Part shown: positions 1 through 9,258 of the stretch, piece by piece
Position numbering within the stretch: position 1 is the first letter of the stretch
How the letters are laid out: every line of letters starts with the position of its first letter
Assembly (NCBI RefSeq): GCF_029637705.1
Contig: NZ_CP121252.1
Location: forward strand, 2,046,001 to 2,110,000
Source of the DNA: Citricoccus muralis
GTDB taxonomy: Bacteria; Actinomycetota; Actinomycetes; Actinomycetales; Micrococcaceae
Direction of reading: 5' to 3'
DNA: 64,000 bases
Position numbers and translations under genes: made by a program
The notes under the pieces: model-generated
What the model saw: only the letters and a program-made list of their open reading frames with translations
Database searches by the model: none
What the model was told of the DNA's origin: nothing

Positions 1-661
1 AAGTCACGGTCACTACATCCGGTGCCGGCGGGAAGGCCGGATCATCGGTGTAGGAGTAAACGTCCTTGGTCGGGCCATTCCAGATGTCCTCGAGGAATCC
101 GGTTTCGACCGCCCGGCCCCATACATTCTGGTCGATGGAGAACGGGTTCTTCTTCGTCGTCTCGATCGGCAGGTTGTTGCGCTCGGCGTAATCAATCGCT
201 TTGTCACGGGTGAGGGCGAGGTCGCGGACCGGGGCAATGCACTTCAGGTCCGGGCCCAGGGTCTGGATGCCGACCTCGAAGCGCACCTGATCGTTGCCCT
301 TGCCGGTGCAGCCGTGGGCCACGGTGGAGGCGCCGAATTGCCGGGCAGCGGCCACCAGGTGACGGACGATCACCGGGCGGGAAATCGCGGAGACGAGCGG
401 GTACGCATCCATGTAGTACGCATTGGCCTTCAGGGTGGGCCAGCAGTACTGCTCGGCGAATTCGTCGCGGGCATCGGCAACGTATGCTTCCACCGCACCG
501 CAGTCCAAGGCGCGTTGACGCACGGTCTCCAGGGACTCTCCGCCCTGTCCGACGTCAACCGCCACGGCGATGACCTCGGCACCGGTGGCTTCAGCGATCC
601 AGCCGATGGCCACCGAGGTGTCAAGACCGCCGGAATAGGCCAGTACGATGCGTTCCTTCAT
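1..661 (-). CDS. argG: argininosuccinate synthase (C-terminal part outside window)
   Basis: ATP-dependent ligase that joins citrulline and aspartate to make argininosuccinate, the penultimate step of arginine synthesis, in the cytoplasm. The product starts [16 protein letters not shown], the N-type ATP pyrophosphatase P-loop at residues 9-16, followed by family-typical stretches such as [16 protein letters not shown]. The start ATG (659-661) is preceded by a strong AGGAGG ribosome-binding site. About 220 codons are present; the rest runs off the left edge, where argH would be expected but cannot be seen. It is separated from argCJBDFR by two plus-strand genes but shares their putative ArgR operator motif. 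The identification is secure. Confidence 0.97.
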   Translation of the reverse strand, partial: MKERIVLAYSGGLDTSVAIGWIAEATGAEVIAVAVDVGQGGESLETVRQRALDCGAVEAYVADARDEFAEQYCWPTLKANAYYMDAYPLVSAISRPVIVRHLVAAARQFGASTVAHGCTGKGNDQVRFEVGIQTLGPDLKCIAPVRDLALTRDKAIDYAERNNLPIETTKKNPFSIDQNVWGRAVETGFLEDIWNGPTKDVYSYTDDPAFPPAPDVVTVT

Positions 662-683
662 GCGTCCTCCTGCGACTTCATGT

Positions 684-713
684 TGACTATGCAAGAGTCT
701 ACATAATTATGCA
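684..713 (-). promoter_or_regulatory. putative ArgR operator (ARG boxes) upstream of argG
   Basis: The plus strand shows TACATAATTATGCA at 700-713 and a weaker half-site TGACTATGCA at 684-693. Their ends are 20 bases apart, about two helical turns. The 9-mer AATTATGCA recurs twice upstream of argC (7871-7916), in the same orientation relative to the gene. ArgR is known to bind paired AT-rich boxes at arg promoters; that these are its sites is inferred from position and sharing. Confidence 0.65.
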
Positions 714-754
714 GGATCGTGCATCTCGCCGGTGCGCCGATTAGTCTGGATCGC

Positions 755-1174
755 ATGACCACTCAGCCCGAGCCCGGCTCCGAGCCGCAGCCCCAGCTCA
801 CCGACGACCAGATCGAATTCCTGAATTCGCTGTTCGATTTCGCCCGGCAGGGCAACACCGAGGCCCTGCTGTCGGTGATCGATCAGGGTGTTCCGGTGGA
901 TCTGACCGACCACAAGGGTGACACCCTGTTGATCCTGGCCACCTACAACCAGCACGCCGATCTCGTGGCCGCACTGCTGGCGCGCGGCGCCGATGTGCAG
1001 CGGTTGAACCAGCGCGGGCAGTCGGCCTTGACCTGCGCCGTTTTCACTCAGCACGAGGACAATGTGCGCGCGCTGCTGGCCGCCGGCGCCGACCCCGATG
1101 CGGGGGCACAGTCCGCTCGTGCCACCGCCGCCCAATTCCAGCTCGAAGCCATGTCGGCCCTGCTCGAGCGCTGA
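755..1174 (+). CDS. small ankyrin-repeat protein
   Basis: A 139-residue cytoplasmic protein. After an acidic, proline-rich N-terminus it holds two clear ankyrin repeats, at about residues 53-83 and 86-116 (GDTLLILATYNQHADLVAALL, then GQSALTCAVFTQHEDNVRALL), plus flanking half-repeats. Such proteins mediate protein-protein contacts; no enzyme motif is visible and the partner is unknown. The ATG at 755 was chosen over one 12 codons upstream because that start would lie inside the divergent argG promoter region. No good ribosome-binding site is visible, so translation may be nearly leaderless. Confidence 0.8.
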   Translation: MTTQPEPGSEPQPQLTDDQIEFLNSLFDFARQGNTEALLSVIDQGVPVDLTDHKGDTLLILATYNQHADLVAALLARGADVQRLNQRGQSALTCAVFTQHEDNVRALLAAGADPDAGAQSARATAAQFQLEAMSALLER

Positions 1175-1204
1175 TTACTCGCCACGATCCGATCGGAGAT
1201 CCCC

Positions 1205-1939
1205 ATGTTCACCACCACTCGCTCCCCCGCCGCTGCTCGATTCGTGCCAGGTACTGTGCGTCGTCGTGCACGCAGCCTGTCCGTGATGGGGCTAGCTGCT
1301 GCTGGCGCGCTGGCCCTGACCGCCTGCGGTGGCGCGCCCAGCTTTGAGGAGGCCTGGCCCGAGGCGTACCAGAAACTGCAGGAAGCCGAGTCAGTCGCCA
1401 TGTCGTTCGAGGGCACCGACCCCAGTGACGACACGACCTACACCTCGGAATATTCCGGGCAACTCGACGACTCCAACTTCGTGGGCACCATCACCCAGGG
1501 CGAGAGCGAGCTGGAAATCCGCTCCGTGGACGGGCGCACCGTATTGCGGGGCAATGAGGACTACTTCACCGGGCAGAACGCCGAAGCCCTCAATGAGATG
1601 GTCGGCGACGGCTGGGTGGAGCTCGAAGGTCCCGGAGAATTCTCCATCAGCGGTTTCTATGAGTCCCTGACCGGCACCTTCACCGGCGCCGAGGCCACGG
1701 AAACCGAGGACCTGGAGGTGCAGAAGGTCGATGAGGACGGCACCGTGCTCTACCAGTACTCCGGCACCGCCGAGAACGGCGAACCCTTCTCGGTCTACCT
1801 CAATGAGGACCGCGAGTTGGTGCGCCTGGAGTCGCATTCCGAAAGCCTTGAGGGCACCGTCGAATTCAGCGACTGGAACGCCGTCGAGCCCGTTCAGCTA
1901 CCGGCCGACGACGAGGTTGTTTCGCTACCCGGCAGCTGA
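1205..1939 (+). CDS. putative secreted lipoprotein, family not recognised
   Basis: A 244-residue protein with an arginine-rich N-terminus, a hydrophobic signal segment (about 26-38) and a lipobox LTAC with Cys41, so it is probably a lipid-anchored extracytoplasmic protein. The mature part is acidic, rich in Glu, Asp, Ser and Thr, and seems to be mostly beta-strands (patterns such as GTITQGESELEIRSVDGRTVL). This loosely resembles the LolA/LppX-type fold of actinobacterial lipoproteins, but I cannot name a family. It lies 30 bases behind the ankyrin gene and converges on argR with a 3-base gap. The start at 1205 gives a credible signal peptide. Confidence 0.75.
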   Translation: MFTTTRSPAAARFVPGTVRRRARSLSVMGLAAAGALALTACGGAPSFEEAWPEAYQKLQEAESVAMSFEGTDPSDDTTYTSEYSGQLDDSNFVGTITQGESELEIRSVDGRTVLRGNEDYFTGQNAEALNEMVGDGWVELEGPGEFSISGFYESLTGTFTGAEATETEDLEVQKVDEDGTVLYQYSGTAENGEPFSVYLNEDRELVRLESHSESLEGTVEFSDWNAVEPVQLPADDEVVSLPGS

Positions 1940-1942
1940 GCC

Positions 1943-2440
1943 TTATTCGGTGTAGCGCAGGAACCGGGCGGCGAGCGCGTGCCCGCCGTCCGGGTCGCGG
2001 GAGACGACCATGATGGAGTCATCACCGGCGATGGTGCCTAGGATTTCGTCCACCCGGGATTGATCCACCACCGAGGCCAGATACTGCGCGGCCCCGGGCG
2101 GGGTACGGAGCACCGCAATATTGGCGGAGGCGTCTGCGGAGACCAATAGTTCCCGGCACAGCGCGGCTAACCGGGATTCGTGAGCCTCCGAGGTGCGGAT
2201 TGAGGCACGTTCCTGACCGGCCGGCCCCTCCTCAGGCACCGTGTAGATCACCTGCCCCTGCCCGTCACGCACCCGGTAGGCGCCCAGGTCGACGAGGTCA
2301 CGGGACAGGGTGCCCTGGGTGACGCTCATCCCTTGGGCCTCGAGCAGTTCCATCAGCTCGGCTTGGGAATGCACGGGCCGCTCGGCCAGCACCTGCTTGA
2401 TGGCGGCTTGCCGAGCGGTTTTGGTGGCGGGCACGCTCAT
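1943..2440 (-). CDS. argR: arginine repressor ArgR
   Basis: A 165-residue transcriptional repressor that binds arginine as a hexamer and shuts down arg promoters. The N-terminal winged helix (about 8-75: [19 protein letters not shown], then [20 protein letters not shown]) contains the typical SQxELxxxL and TQ.TLSRD motifs. The C-terminal arginine-binding and oligomerisation domain has the [13 protein letters not shown] and [12 protein letters not shown] motifs. The start MSVPATK was chosen because it overlaps the argF stop by four bases (ATGA arrangement); longer starts would run into argF. It is the last gene of argCJBDFR, giving autoregulated control of its own operon. Confidence 0.96.
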   Translation of the reverse strand: MSVPATKTARQAAIKQVLAERPVHSQAELMELLEAQGMSVTQGTLSRDLVDLGAYRVRDGQGQVIYTVPEEGPAGQERASIRTSEAHESRLAALCRELLVSADASANIAVLRTPPGAAQYLASVVDQSRVDEILGTIAGDDSIMVVSRDPDGGHALAARFLRYTE

Positions 2441-3450
2441 GCCGAGGTCCCGGTGGACTGCCCGCGCGCGGCTTGGGCTTCCGGCAACTGAAGATCTGCG
2501 GGAATCTCGGCCAGTCCGGAGGCATAAAGAAGCCACGCCATCAGGGCTTTCTGCGCGTGCAGCCGGTTCTCGGCCTCATCGAACACCACCGACTGCGGCC
2601 CGTCGATCACCTCGGCGGTCACCTCGTAGTCACGGTAGGCAGGCAGGCAGTGCAGGAAGATCGCCTGATCGTCGGCCTGCGCCATGGCCGCGGCGTCGAC
2701 GGTGTAGTCGCGGAAGAGCTGCAGGCGCTGTTCTTTTTCGTCTTCCTGCCCCATGGACACCCAGGTATCAGTGACCACGACGTCGGCCCCGGCCAACGCC
2801 TCGGCGGCGTCGGTGGTGATGAGCACCGATCCCCCGGTCTGTTCGGCGCGCTCACGGGCGGCCTTCACGATGTCCTCGGCGGGCAGATACCCTTCGGGGC
2901 CGGCGATGCGCACGTGTAGTCCCGCCGTGACCCCGGACAGCAGGTACGAGTTGGCCATGTTGTTGGCGGCGTCGCCGAGGTAGGTCATCGTCAGTCCTTC
3001 GATGGACCCAGACGCATCGGCTTTGTGTTCCCGGATGGTCTGCAGGTCCGCCAGCAACTGGCAGGGGTGGTAGTCATCGGTGAGCGCGTTGATGACGGGC
3101 ACCGAACTGTGCTCGGCCAATTCCTCCAACGGGGCCTGGGCGAAGGTGCGCCAGATGACCACCGAGCTCATCCGGGCGAAGACCCGGGCTGAGTCGGAAA
3201 TGGTCTCTTTGTGTCCCAGTTGGGACTCCCCCGGGTTGATGATCAGCGGGGAGCCACCCAGCGCGGCGATGCCCGCCGAGAAGGACACCCGGGTGCGGGT
3301 GGAGGTCTTATCGAAGAGCACGATCCCAGTCTGCGGGCCTTCCAACGGGCGGAAACGGTAGGGCTCGGCTTTCATCAGGGCGGCCAGGTCGAGGACCTCC
3401 CTCTGCTCGGCCGGGCTCAGGTCGGTGTCGATGAGAAAGTGGCGGATCAT
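2437..3450 (-). CDS. argF: ornithine carbamoyltransferase
   Basis: A 337-residue cytoplasmic enzyme that makes citrulline from ornithine and carbamoyl phosphate. The carbamoyl-phosphate motif STRTR and the family signatures HCLPAYR and [12 protein letters not shown] (ornithine-binding loop) are all present. The start is [16 protein letters not shown]; its ATG overlaps the argD stop by four bases, and the gene in turn overlaps argR, so translational coupling is likely. Upstream codons in this frame are the antisense-like arginine-rich shadow of argD and are not part of the protein. Length is normal for the family. Confidence 0.97.
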   Translation of the reverse strand: MIRHFLIDTDLSPAEQREVLDLAALMKAEPYRFRPLEGPQTGIVLFDKTSTRTRVSFSAGIAALGGSPLIINPGESQLGHKETISDSARVFARMSSVVIWRTFAQAPLEELAEHSSVPVINALTDDYHPCQLLADLQTIREHKADASGSIEGLTMTYLGDAANNMANSYLLSGVTAGLHVRIAGPEGYLPAEDIVKAARERAEQTGGSVLITTDAAEALAGADVVVTDTWVSMGQEDEKEQRLQLFRDYTVDAAAMAQADDQAIFLHCLPAYRDYEVTAEVIDGPQSVVFDEAENRLHAQKALMAWLLYASGLAEIPADLQLPEAQAARGQSTGTSA

Positions 3451-4715
3451 GAGGAAGCCTTCGTCTCGGTGGCGGTCAGGGCGCGGTCGATCAGCGCGGG
3501 CAGCTGCTGCAGGAAGGTGCGCAGGGTATCGGCGTCGATGATCAGCGGCGGGGCTAGGCGCAGGGTGTGCGGCCCAGTGGCGTTGATGATCCACCCGGCT
3601 TCCAGGGCGGCGGCGACCACGGCGGGGGCGATCTCGACGTCGAGGTCGATCCCGATGAGCCCGCCAAAAGCCCGCACCGCCTGGACGTGGCCGATACCGG
3701 ATGCGGCGTCGCACACGGCAGTGGCGAGTTCAGAAACATGCTCCAGCAGACCGTCGTGCTCGATGGTCTCAATGACGGCGAGCCCGGCGGCGGTGGCCAT
3801 CGGGTTGCCGCCGAACGTGGTGCCGTGCTGGCCGGCGGTCAGCAGCTGCGAGGTGGCCTCGGTGAAACACACCAGGGCGCCGATGGGGATGCCCCCGCCG
3901 AGGCCTTTGGCCAGGGTCATCGCGTCGGGCATGACGCGGGCGCCGCCGGTGACCTGAGTGTTCTGGTGGGCGAACCAGGTACCGGTGCGGCCCATGCCGG
4001 ACTGCACTTCGTCGAAAATCAGGAGGGCGCCGTGACGGGTGCAGGCCTCGCGTACGGCTTCCAAGTAGCCCGCCGGGGACGCGTTCACCCCGGATTCGCC
4101 CTGGACCGGTTCCAGGATCACCGCCGCGACCGTCTCGTCAATGGCCGACACCATGGCGTCCTGATCACCGAAAGGCAGGTGCTCCACCCCGCCGGGCAGC
4201 GGGGCGAAGGGAGCGCGGTACTGTTCCTTCCAGGTGAGGGCGAGGGCTCCCATGGTGCGGCCGTGGAAGGCGTGCTCGACCGCGAGAATGCGGTGGCGGG
4301 TGGCGTCACCGTGGCGGCGTGCCAATTTGAACGCGGCTTCGTTGGCTTCGGTGCCCGAGTTCGCGAAGAACACGGTGCCACCGGTGGCCTGCGCCCCGGA
4401 GAGTTCCAAGAGGCGTTCGGCCAGCTGGATCTGCGGCACCGATGTGAAGAAGTTGGAGATGTGTCCCAGAGTGGACAGCTGCTCGGTGACAGCGGCCACC
4501 AGGCGCGGGTGGGCGTGGCCGAGCGCATTGACGGCAATACCAGCCATCAAATCGGTGTAGGCGTGGCCGTCGGCGTCCCACACGGTCACCCCCTCTCCGC
4601 GGACCAGGGTGCGTTGCGGGGTACCGAAGACGCCGGTCAGGGCAGTGCGGTAGCGCTGCATCAGCTCTTCGCCGTCGGTTCCCACAGTATCGGGGTCGGT
4701 GGACGGTGCGCTCAT
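3447..4715 (-). CDS. argD: acetylornithine aminotransferase
   Basis: A 422-residue PLP enzyme of aminotransferase class III that converts N-acetylglutamate semialdehyde to N-acetylornithine using glutamate. Visible signatures include [18 protein letters not shown] (substrate and cofactor region), [13 protein letters not shown] (PLP aspartate loop) and [12 protein letters not shown], which holds the Schiff-base lysine. It overlaps argB upstream and argF downstream by four bases each. It has a slightly extended N-terminus (about 15 residues). The assignment is supported by both sequence and operon position. Confidence 0.97.
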   Translation of the reverse strand: MSAPSTDPDTVGTDGEELMQRYRTALTGVFGTPQRTLVRGEGVTVWDADGHAYTDLMAGIAVNALGHAHPRLVAAVTEQLSTLGHISNFFTSVPQIQLAERLLELSGAQATGGTVFFANSGTEANEAAFKLARRHGDATRHRILAVEHAFHGRTMGALALTWKEQYRAPFAPLPGGVEHLPFGDQDAMVSAIDETVAAVILEPVQGESGVNASPAGYLEAVREACTRHGALLIFDEVQSGMGRTGTWFAHQNTQVTGGARVMPDAMTLAKGLGGGIPIGALVCFTEATSQLLTAGQHGTTFGGNPMATAAGLAVIETIEHDGLLEHVSELATAVCDAASGIGHVQAVRAFGGLIGIDLDVEIAPAVVAAALEAGWIINATGPHTLRLAPPLIIDADTLRTFLQQLPALIDRALTATETKASS

Positions 4716-5662
4716 GGGGTCACGCTCGCTTTCTGATCGGTGCCGGCCGGGTCATCAGGCAGAATCTGGGTGCCCACCCCGGCGGTGGTGAAGACTTCCA
4801 AGAGCATGGTGTGCGGCTCGCGCCCGTCAACAATGTGAGCCTGAGCGACCCCGCCGTCGACGGCTTTAAGACACGCCTCAACCTTGGGGATCATGCCGGA
4901 TTCCAGGCTCGGCAGGAGCAGGCGCAACTCATCGGCGGTGATACTGGAGACCAGGGAGTCCCGGTTCGGCCAGTCGGAGTAGAGCCCCTCGACGTCGGTA
5001 AGGATGACCATTTTCGACGCACCCAGCGCGCTGGCCAGGGCGGCGGCGGCGGTGTCGGCGTTGATGTTGAGCACTTCGCCGGTGGGTTCGCCGTCGTCGC
5101 CGATTTCGGGAGCCACGGAGGAGACCACCGGAATTCGGCCGTGGTCCACCAGGTCACGGATGGCGGTCGGGTGCACGCTGGTGACCTCCCCGACCAAACC
5201 GAGATCGACCTCTTCGCCGTCCACCACGGTGGTGCGGCGCTTGGCTCGAAACAGCCCAGCGTCTTCGCCGGAGAGTCCGACCGCGTAAGGGCCGTGGGAG
5301 TTGATCAGCCCGACCAGCTCACGACCCACCTGACCGGTGAGCACCATGCGCACCACATCCATCGCCTCGGAAGTGGTCACGCGCAGCCCGCCACGGAATT
5401 CGGAGGCAATGCCGAGCTTGTCCAGCATGGTGTTGATCTGGGGTCCGCCCCCGTGCAGCACCACGGGGTGGATGCCGCAGTGGTGCAGGAACACGATGTC
5501 CTCGGCGAAGGCGCGGCGCAGGTCCTCGGAGACCATGGCGTTGCCGCCGTACTTGATGACCATGGTGGTGCCGGCAAACTGCTGAATCCACGGCAGTGCC
5601 TCAACGAGCACAGCAGCTTTGGCCGCGGCCTCGCTGGGGTGGTTGTGATGGGGGATGCTCAT
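4712..5662 (-). CDS. argB: acetylglutamate kinase
   Basis: A 316-residue amino-acid kinase that phosphorylates N-acetylglutamate, normally the arginine-inhibited control step of the pathway. The ATP-binding glycine-rich motif VIKYGGNAM lies near residue 37, [10 protein letters not shown] near 70, and the C-terminal half has [13 protein letters not shown] and [13 protein letters not shown]. The N-terminal extension ([22 protein letters not shown]) matches the N-terminal helix of arginine-sensitive, hexameric kinases, so feedback inhibition is inferred. It begins 18 bases after argJ and overlaps argD by four. Confidence 0.97.
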   Translation of the reverse strand: MSIPHHNHPSEAAAKAAVLVEALPWIQQFAGTTMVIKYGGNAMVSEDLRRAFAEDIVFLHHCGIHPVVLHGGGPQINTMLDKLGIASEFRGGLRVTTSEAMDVVRMVLTGQVGRELVGLINSHGPYAVGLSGEDAGLFRAKRRTTVVDGEEVDLGLVGEVTSVHPTAIRDLVDHGRIPVVSSVAPEIGDDGEPTGEVLNINADTAAAALASALGASKMVILTDVEGLYSDWPNRDSLVSSITADELRLLLPSLESGMIPKVEACLKAVDGGVAQAHIVDGREPHTMLLEVFTTAGVGTQILPDDPAGTDQKASVTP

Positions 5663-5680
5663 GGGGATGCTTTCTTCGAG

Positions 5681-6832
5681 TCAGCTGGAGTAGACGGAAT
5701 TTTCGTGCACGTACTCGTGGGTGAGGTCGTTGGTCCAGATGGTGGCGGTCTGCTCTCCGGCGTGCAGGTCGATGAGCACCTGGACCTCGCGCGGTTCCAG
5801 GTCCACGAGGTCGCGGGAGTCGCCGATACCACCGGCACGGCAAACCTGGACCCCGTTGATGGAGACGTCCAGCTGGTCTGCTTCAAATTCGGCGTCGGTG
5901 GTGCCGACGGCGGCCAGTACGCGCCCCCAATTCGGGTCGCGGCCGAAAATAGCGGTCTTGAACAGGTTCGACCGGGCTACCGCGCGGGCTGCTTCCTCGG
6001 CGTCGGTTTCGCTGGCGGCATTGACCACGGTGATGGCGATGTCGTGGCTGGCGCCCTCGGCGTCGGCAATGATCTGCCGGGCCAGGGAGGAGCACAACTC
6101 GGTGAGCTCGGCACGGAACTGCGCCGGGTCGGGGGTGACTCCCGAGGCGCCGGAGGCCAACAGGATCACGGTGTCGTTGGTGGACATGCAACCATCGGAA
6201 TCGGCGCGATTGAACGACACCCGTACCGCGTCCTGCAGGTGCTCGGTGAGAGTGGCGGGATCGACGACGGCGTCGGTGGTGACCACGGCGAGCATGGTGG
6301 CCATGCCGGGGGCGATCATGCCGGCCCCCTTGGTCATCCCACCGACCTGGTAGCCCGCACCGGAGACCACAGCGGTCTTGGGCACCGAATCGGTGGTCAT
6401 GATGGCCACGGCCGCAGCGTCGCCGCCGTCCTCGCTCAGCTCACCAGCGGCCTTGTCGACCCCGGCCAACAGCTCGGGCATGGGCAGGCGCTCACCGATC
6501 AGCCCGGTGGAGCAGACCTGAACATCGAGGGCGGAGAGGCCGAGGGTGCCGGCGACTTTCTCGGCGGTGGCGTGGGCGTCCTGGAACCCCGGGGCGCCGG
6601 TGCACGCGTTGGCCCCGCCGGAGTTCAGCACCACGGCATCGGCCCGCCCGTCGGTGATCGCCTGGCGCGACCAGATCACCGGCGCGGCGACGACGCGGTT
6701 GGAGGTGAACACCGCGGCGGCGTGGTGATCGGGGCCGTCATTGACGACGAGTGCTAAGTCTGGGTTGCCGTTGGATTTGATACCGGCGGCGATCCCGGAG
6801 GCGCGGAATCCTTGGGCTGCGGTGACGCTCAT
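5681..6832 (-). CDS. argJ: glutamate N-acetyltransferase / amino-acid acetyltransferase
   Basis: A 383-residue ornithine acetyltransferase that transfers acetyl from N-acetylornithine to glutamate, so the acetyl group is recycled. The self-cleavage site is visible as [10 protein letters not shown]: the precursor is cut before the second threonine, which becomes the nucleophile of the beta chain. [13 protein letters not shown] and [12 protein letters not shown] near the C-terminus are family motifs. No argA-like gene is in the window, so it may also make acetylglutamate from acetyl-CoA, but sequence alone does not decide this. It overlaps argC by four bases. Confidence 0.97.
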   Translation of the reverse strand: MSVTAAQGFRASGIAAGIKSNGNPDLALVVNDGPDHHAAAVFTSNRVVAAPVIWSRQAITDGRADAVVLNSGGANACTGAPGFQDAHATAEKVAGTLGLSALDVQVCSTGLIGERLPMPELLAGVDKAAGELSEDGGDAAAVAIMTTDSVPKTAVVSGAGYQVGGMTKGAGMIAPGMATMLAVVTTDAVVDPATLTEHLQDAVRVSFNRADSDGCMSTNDTVILLASGASGVTPDPAQFRAELTELCSSLARQIIADAEGASHDIAITVVNAASETDAEEAARAVARSNLFKTAIFGRDPNWGRVLAAVGTTDAEFEADQLDVSINGVQVCRAGGIGDSRDLVDLEPREVQVLIDLHAGEQTATIWTNDLTHEYVHENSVYSS

Positions 6833-7860
6833 GGGGTGACTCCCTGGTGGGCCAGGCCGGCGTTCTCCGCCAGGCCGAGGGCAATGTTCATGGACTGGAC
6901 GGCACCACCGGCGGTGCCCTTGGTGAGATTGTCAATCGCAGCGGAGACGATGACGCGCCCAGCGTGAGCATCCACCGCGAGCTGCAGCACCGCGTGGTTG
7001 GACCCCAGCACGGACTTCGTAGCCGGCCACTGTCCCTCCGGCAGCAGGTGCACGAACTCCTCGTCGGCGTAGGCGTCACTGTAGGCCTGACGCACCTGGG
7101 CCTCGGTGACACCGGGACGCAGCTTGGCGGTGGCGGTGGTGAGAATGCCGCGGGCCATCGGCGCCAGCGTGGGGGTGAAGGAGACCTGGACCGACTCTCC
7201 GGCGGCCCAGCTCAGCCCCTGCTCAATCTCGGGGGTGTGCCGGTGGCCGCCGCCGACACCGTAGGGGCTCATCCCACCCATAACCTCGGAGCCGAGCAGA
7301 TGCGGCTTCGTCGATTTGCCCGCGCCGGAGGTGCCGGAGGCTGCCACGATCACCACGTCTTCGGGCTGCAGCAGCCCGGCGGAGTAGCCGGGGCTCAGTG
7401 CCAGCAACGACGACGTCGGGTAGCAGCCGGGTACGGCGATGCGCCGGGCCCCGCGCAGGTGCTCGCGCCGGCCGGGCAGCTCGGGCAGGCCGTAGGGCCA
7501 GTGCCCGGCGTGCTCTGAACCGTAGAACTGCTGCCAGGCGTCGGCGGATTCGAGACGGTGATCGGCTCCGGCGTCAATCACCAGGGTGTCGGCCGGAAGC
7601 TGGGCAGCAATCTCCGCGCTGGCCCCGTGCGGCAAGGCCAGGAAGACGACGTCATGCCCGGCCAATACCTCGGCCGTGGTGTCTTCGAGCACGCGGTCGG
7701 CCAGGGAGTGCAAATGCGGCTGCAGGCTCCCCAGCCGCTGTCCTGCATTGGAATGGGCGGTGATCGATCCGATGGTCACCTCGGGATGCGTGCTGAGCAG
7801 GCGCAGCACCTCTCCCCCGGCGTAGCCACTGGCTCCTGAAACGGCGACGGTAAGACTCAT
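6829..7860 (-). CDS. argC: N-acetyl-gamma-glutamyl-phosphate reductase
   Basis: A 343-residue NADPH-dependent reductase that converts N-acetylglutamyl phosphate to the semialdehyde. The N-terminal Rossmann motif is [15 protein letters not shown], and the catalytic cysteine sits in [14 protein letters not shown]. The [16 protein letters not shown] histidine region is typical. It is the first gene of the argCJBDFR operon, about 40 bases below a promoter that carries two putative ArgR boxes. Start and length agree with the family. Confidence 0.97.
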   Translation of the reverse strand: MSLTVAVSGASGYAGGEVLRLLSTHPEVTIGSITAHSNAGQRLGSLQPHLHSLADRVLEDTTAEVLAGHDVVFLALPHGASAEIAAQLPADTLVIDAGADHRLESADAWQQFYGSEHAGHWPYGLPELPGRREHLRGARRIAVPGCYPTSSLLALSPGYSAGLLQPEDVVIVAASGTSGAGKSTKPHLLGSEVMGGMSPYGVGGGHRHTPEIEQGLSWAAGESVQVSFTPTLAPMARGILTTATAKLRPGVTEAQVRQAYSDAYADEEFVHLLPEGQWPATKSVLGSNHAVLQLAVDAHAGRVIVSAAIDNLTKGTAGGAVQSMNIALGLAENAGLAHQGVTP

Positions 7861-7870
7861 AGGTCAAGGA

Positions 7871-7916
7871 TACAGAAATTATGCAGTCCGGCCAATATCA
7901 CACAAATAATTATGCA
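7871..7916 (-). promoter_or_regulatory. argC promoter with two putative ArgR boxes
   Basis: On the plus strand the boxes read TACAGAAATTATGCA (7871-7885) and CAAATAATTATGCA (7903-7916). They share AATTATGCA with the box before argG, and their ends are 31 bases apart (about three helical turns). A sigma-70-like promoter for argC is visible on the minus strand: -35 TTGTGT (7900-7905), 16-base spacer, -10 CATAAT (7878-7883). The -10 lies inside the gene-proximal box, so a bound repressor would block RNA polymerase. The assignment to ArgR is inferred. Confidence 0.7.
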
Positions 7917-7954
7917 CGGTGTCGTGGGCTCGGTGGACGGGATACGGTGGAACC

Positions 7955-8950
7955 ATGACCGAGAGCGATTCACAGATCCCCGCCCAGCACCGTGCCATCG
8001 TCGTCGAGCAGACCGGCGCCCCTGAAGCCCTGACCTGGACCACCGTGGACACCCCCACCCCCGGGGCCGGCGAGGTGCTGATCCGCACCGCCGCTGCTGG
8101 GCTCAATTTCATCGAGACGTACCAGCGTTCCGGCGTGTACCCGATGACGACGCCGTTCACCCCGGGCACCGAGGCTTCCGGCGAGGTCGTCGCGGTGGGC
8201 GAGAACGTTACCACGGTATCGGTGGGTGACCGGGTGGCCACCGCGGCTGGACGCGCCACCTACGCCGAACACTTCGTGGCGCCGGCCGAGCAGCTGCTTC
8301 GGGTTCCCGAGACCATGGATCTGGCCGAGGCTGCGGCGTTGCCGCTGCAGGGGATGACCTCCCATTACCTGTGCCGTTCCACCTACCCGGTGTCGGCCTC
8401 GGACACGGTGCTGCTGCACGCCGGGGCCGGCGGCGTGGGCCTGGTACTCACCCAGCTGTGCGTCAGCCTTGGCGCCACCGTGTACACCACGGCATCGACG
8501 GAAGAGAAGAAGGAACTGTCTCTCCAGGCGGGCGCCACCGAGGTATTTGACTACGACGATGTCGCCACCCGCGTCCGCGAGCGCACGGGCGGCAAGGGCG
8601 TGGACGTGGTCTTCGACGGTGTTGGCAAAGACACGTTCGAAGCATCGCTGTCCGCGCTGCGCCCCCGCGGGATGATGGTGCTCTTCGGTGGCTCCTCGGG
8701 ACAGGTGCCGCCCTTTGACCTGCAGCGGCTCAATGCCTTGGGCTCTCTCTTTGTCACTCGGCCCTCCCTGGCGGCCTACACCGCCACGGGTGAAGAAACC
8801 GCGTGGCGGGGCGAGGAACTGTTTGCCGCGCTCCAGGAGGGCACCCTGAACCTGCGCATTGGCGACCGTGTGCCCCTGGCGGAGGCCGCTCGGGCCCACA
8901 CCGCACTGGAGGGGCGCCAGACGACCGGCAAGGTGATTCTCACCGTCTGA
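7955..8950 (+). CDS. NADPH:quinone reductase (zinc-free MDR family)
   Basis: A 331-residue cytoplasmic oxidoreductase of the quinone oxidoreductase branch of the medium-chain dehydrogenase superfamily. The GroES-like N-terminal domain includes GLNFIETYQRSGVYP and PGTEASGEVVAVGENV. The Rossmann nucleotide-binding domain has LHAGAGGVGLVLTQL, and GKGVDVVFDGVGKDTF follows. The cysteine ligands of zinc alcohol dehydrogenases are absent, as expected for quinone reductases. ATG 7955 is preferred to one 12 codons upstream, since the longer form lacks family similarity. It is divergent from argC. The physiological substrate is not known. Confidence 0.9.
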   Translation: MTESDSQIPAQHRAIVVEQTGAPEALTWTTVDTPTPGAGEVLIRTAAAGLNFIETYQRSGVYPMTTPFTPGTEASGEVVAVGENVTTVSVGDRVATAAGRATYAEHFVAPAEQLLRVPETMDLAEAAALPLQGMTSHYLCRSTYPVSASDTVLLHAGAGGVGLVLTQLCVSLGATVYTTASTEEKKELSLQAGATEVFDYDDVATRVRERTGGKGVDVVFDGVGKDTFEASLSALRPRGMMVLFGGSSGQVPPFDLQRLNALGSLFVTRPSLAAYTATGEETAWRGEELFAALQEGTLNLRIGDRVPLAEAARAHTALEGRQTTGKVILTV

Positions 8951-8963
8951 GTGCGCGACCGGG

Positions 8964-9119
8964 CTAGATGAACAGCCCGATCAGAGTCGAGCACAGCAGG
9001 GCCCCGATCACGATCAGCGCCAACACGCTAACCACTCGCCGACCCCGAGTCCGATCACGGCGTTCTTCGGCGGTGAACTCGGTGGGATTCAGTTCCCATG
9101 GTTGCCGGTCCATGCTCAT
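8964..9119 (-). CDS. small single-pass membrane protein, 51 residues
   Basis: A short open frame encoding MSMDRQPWELNPTEF followed by a charged stretch (AEERRDRTRGRR, about 17-28) and one strong hydrophobic helix (VVSVLALIVIGALLCSTLIGLF, about 29-50) that ends at the stop codon. The arrangement suggests an N-in, tail-anchored membrane peptide. The ribosome-binding site is weak, and the second ATG (codon 3) is an alternative start. It converges with the quinone reductase with a 13-base gap. No family is recognised; the clean charged-then-hydrophobic design favours a real gene. Confidence 0.6.
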   Translation of the reverse strand: MSMDRQPWELNPTEFTAEERRDRTRGRRVVSVLALIVIGALLCSTLIGLFI

Positions 9120-9258
9120 CGCGGGGCACTCACCCTTCGTCGTCGTGCTGGTGCTCGCTACTTCATGCTACCGGGGAGGACACCTGGGGTTCACCTTGCT
9201 GGCGTGGGATCGCTAGGCGCGATCCCCAGTGGATCCCCGAAGGAAGGCCTCCGTCACC

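Noticed and set aside
4706-6757. 683-codon plus-strand open frame
   Set aside because: It is exactly antisense to argB and argJ, is Gly/Val/His/Asp-rich as expected for the shadow of high-GC codons, and has no family motif.
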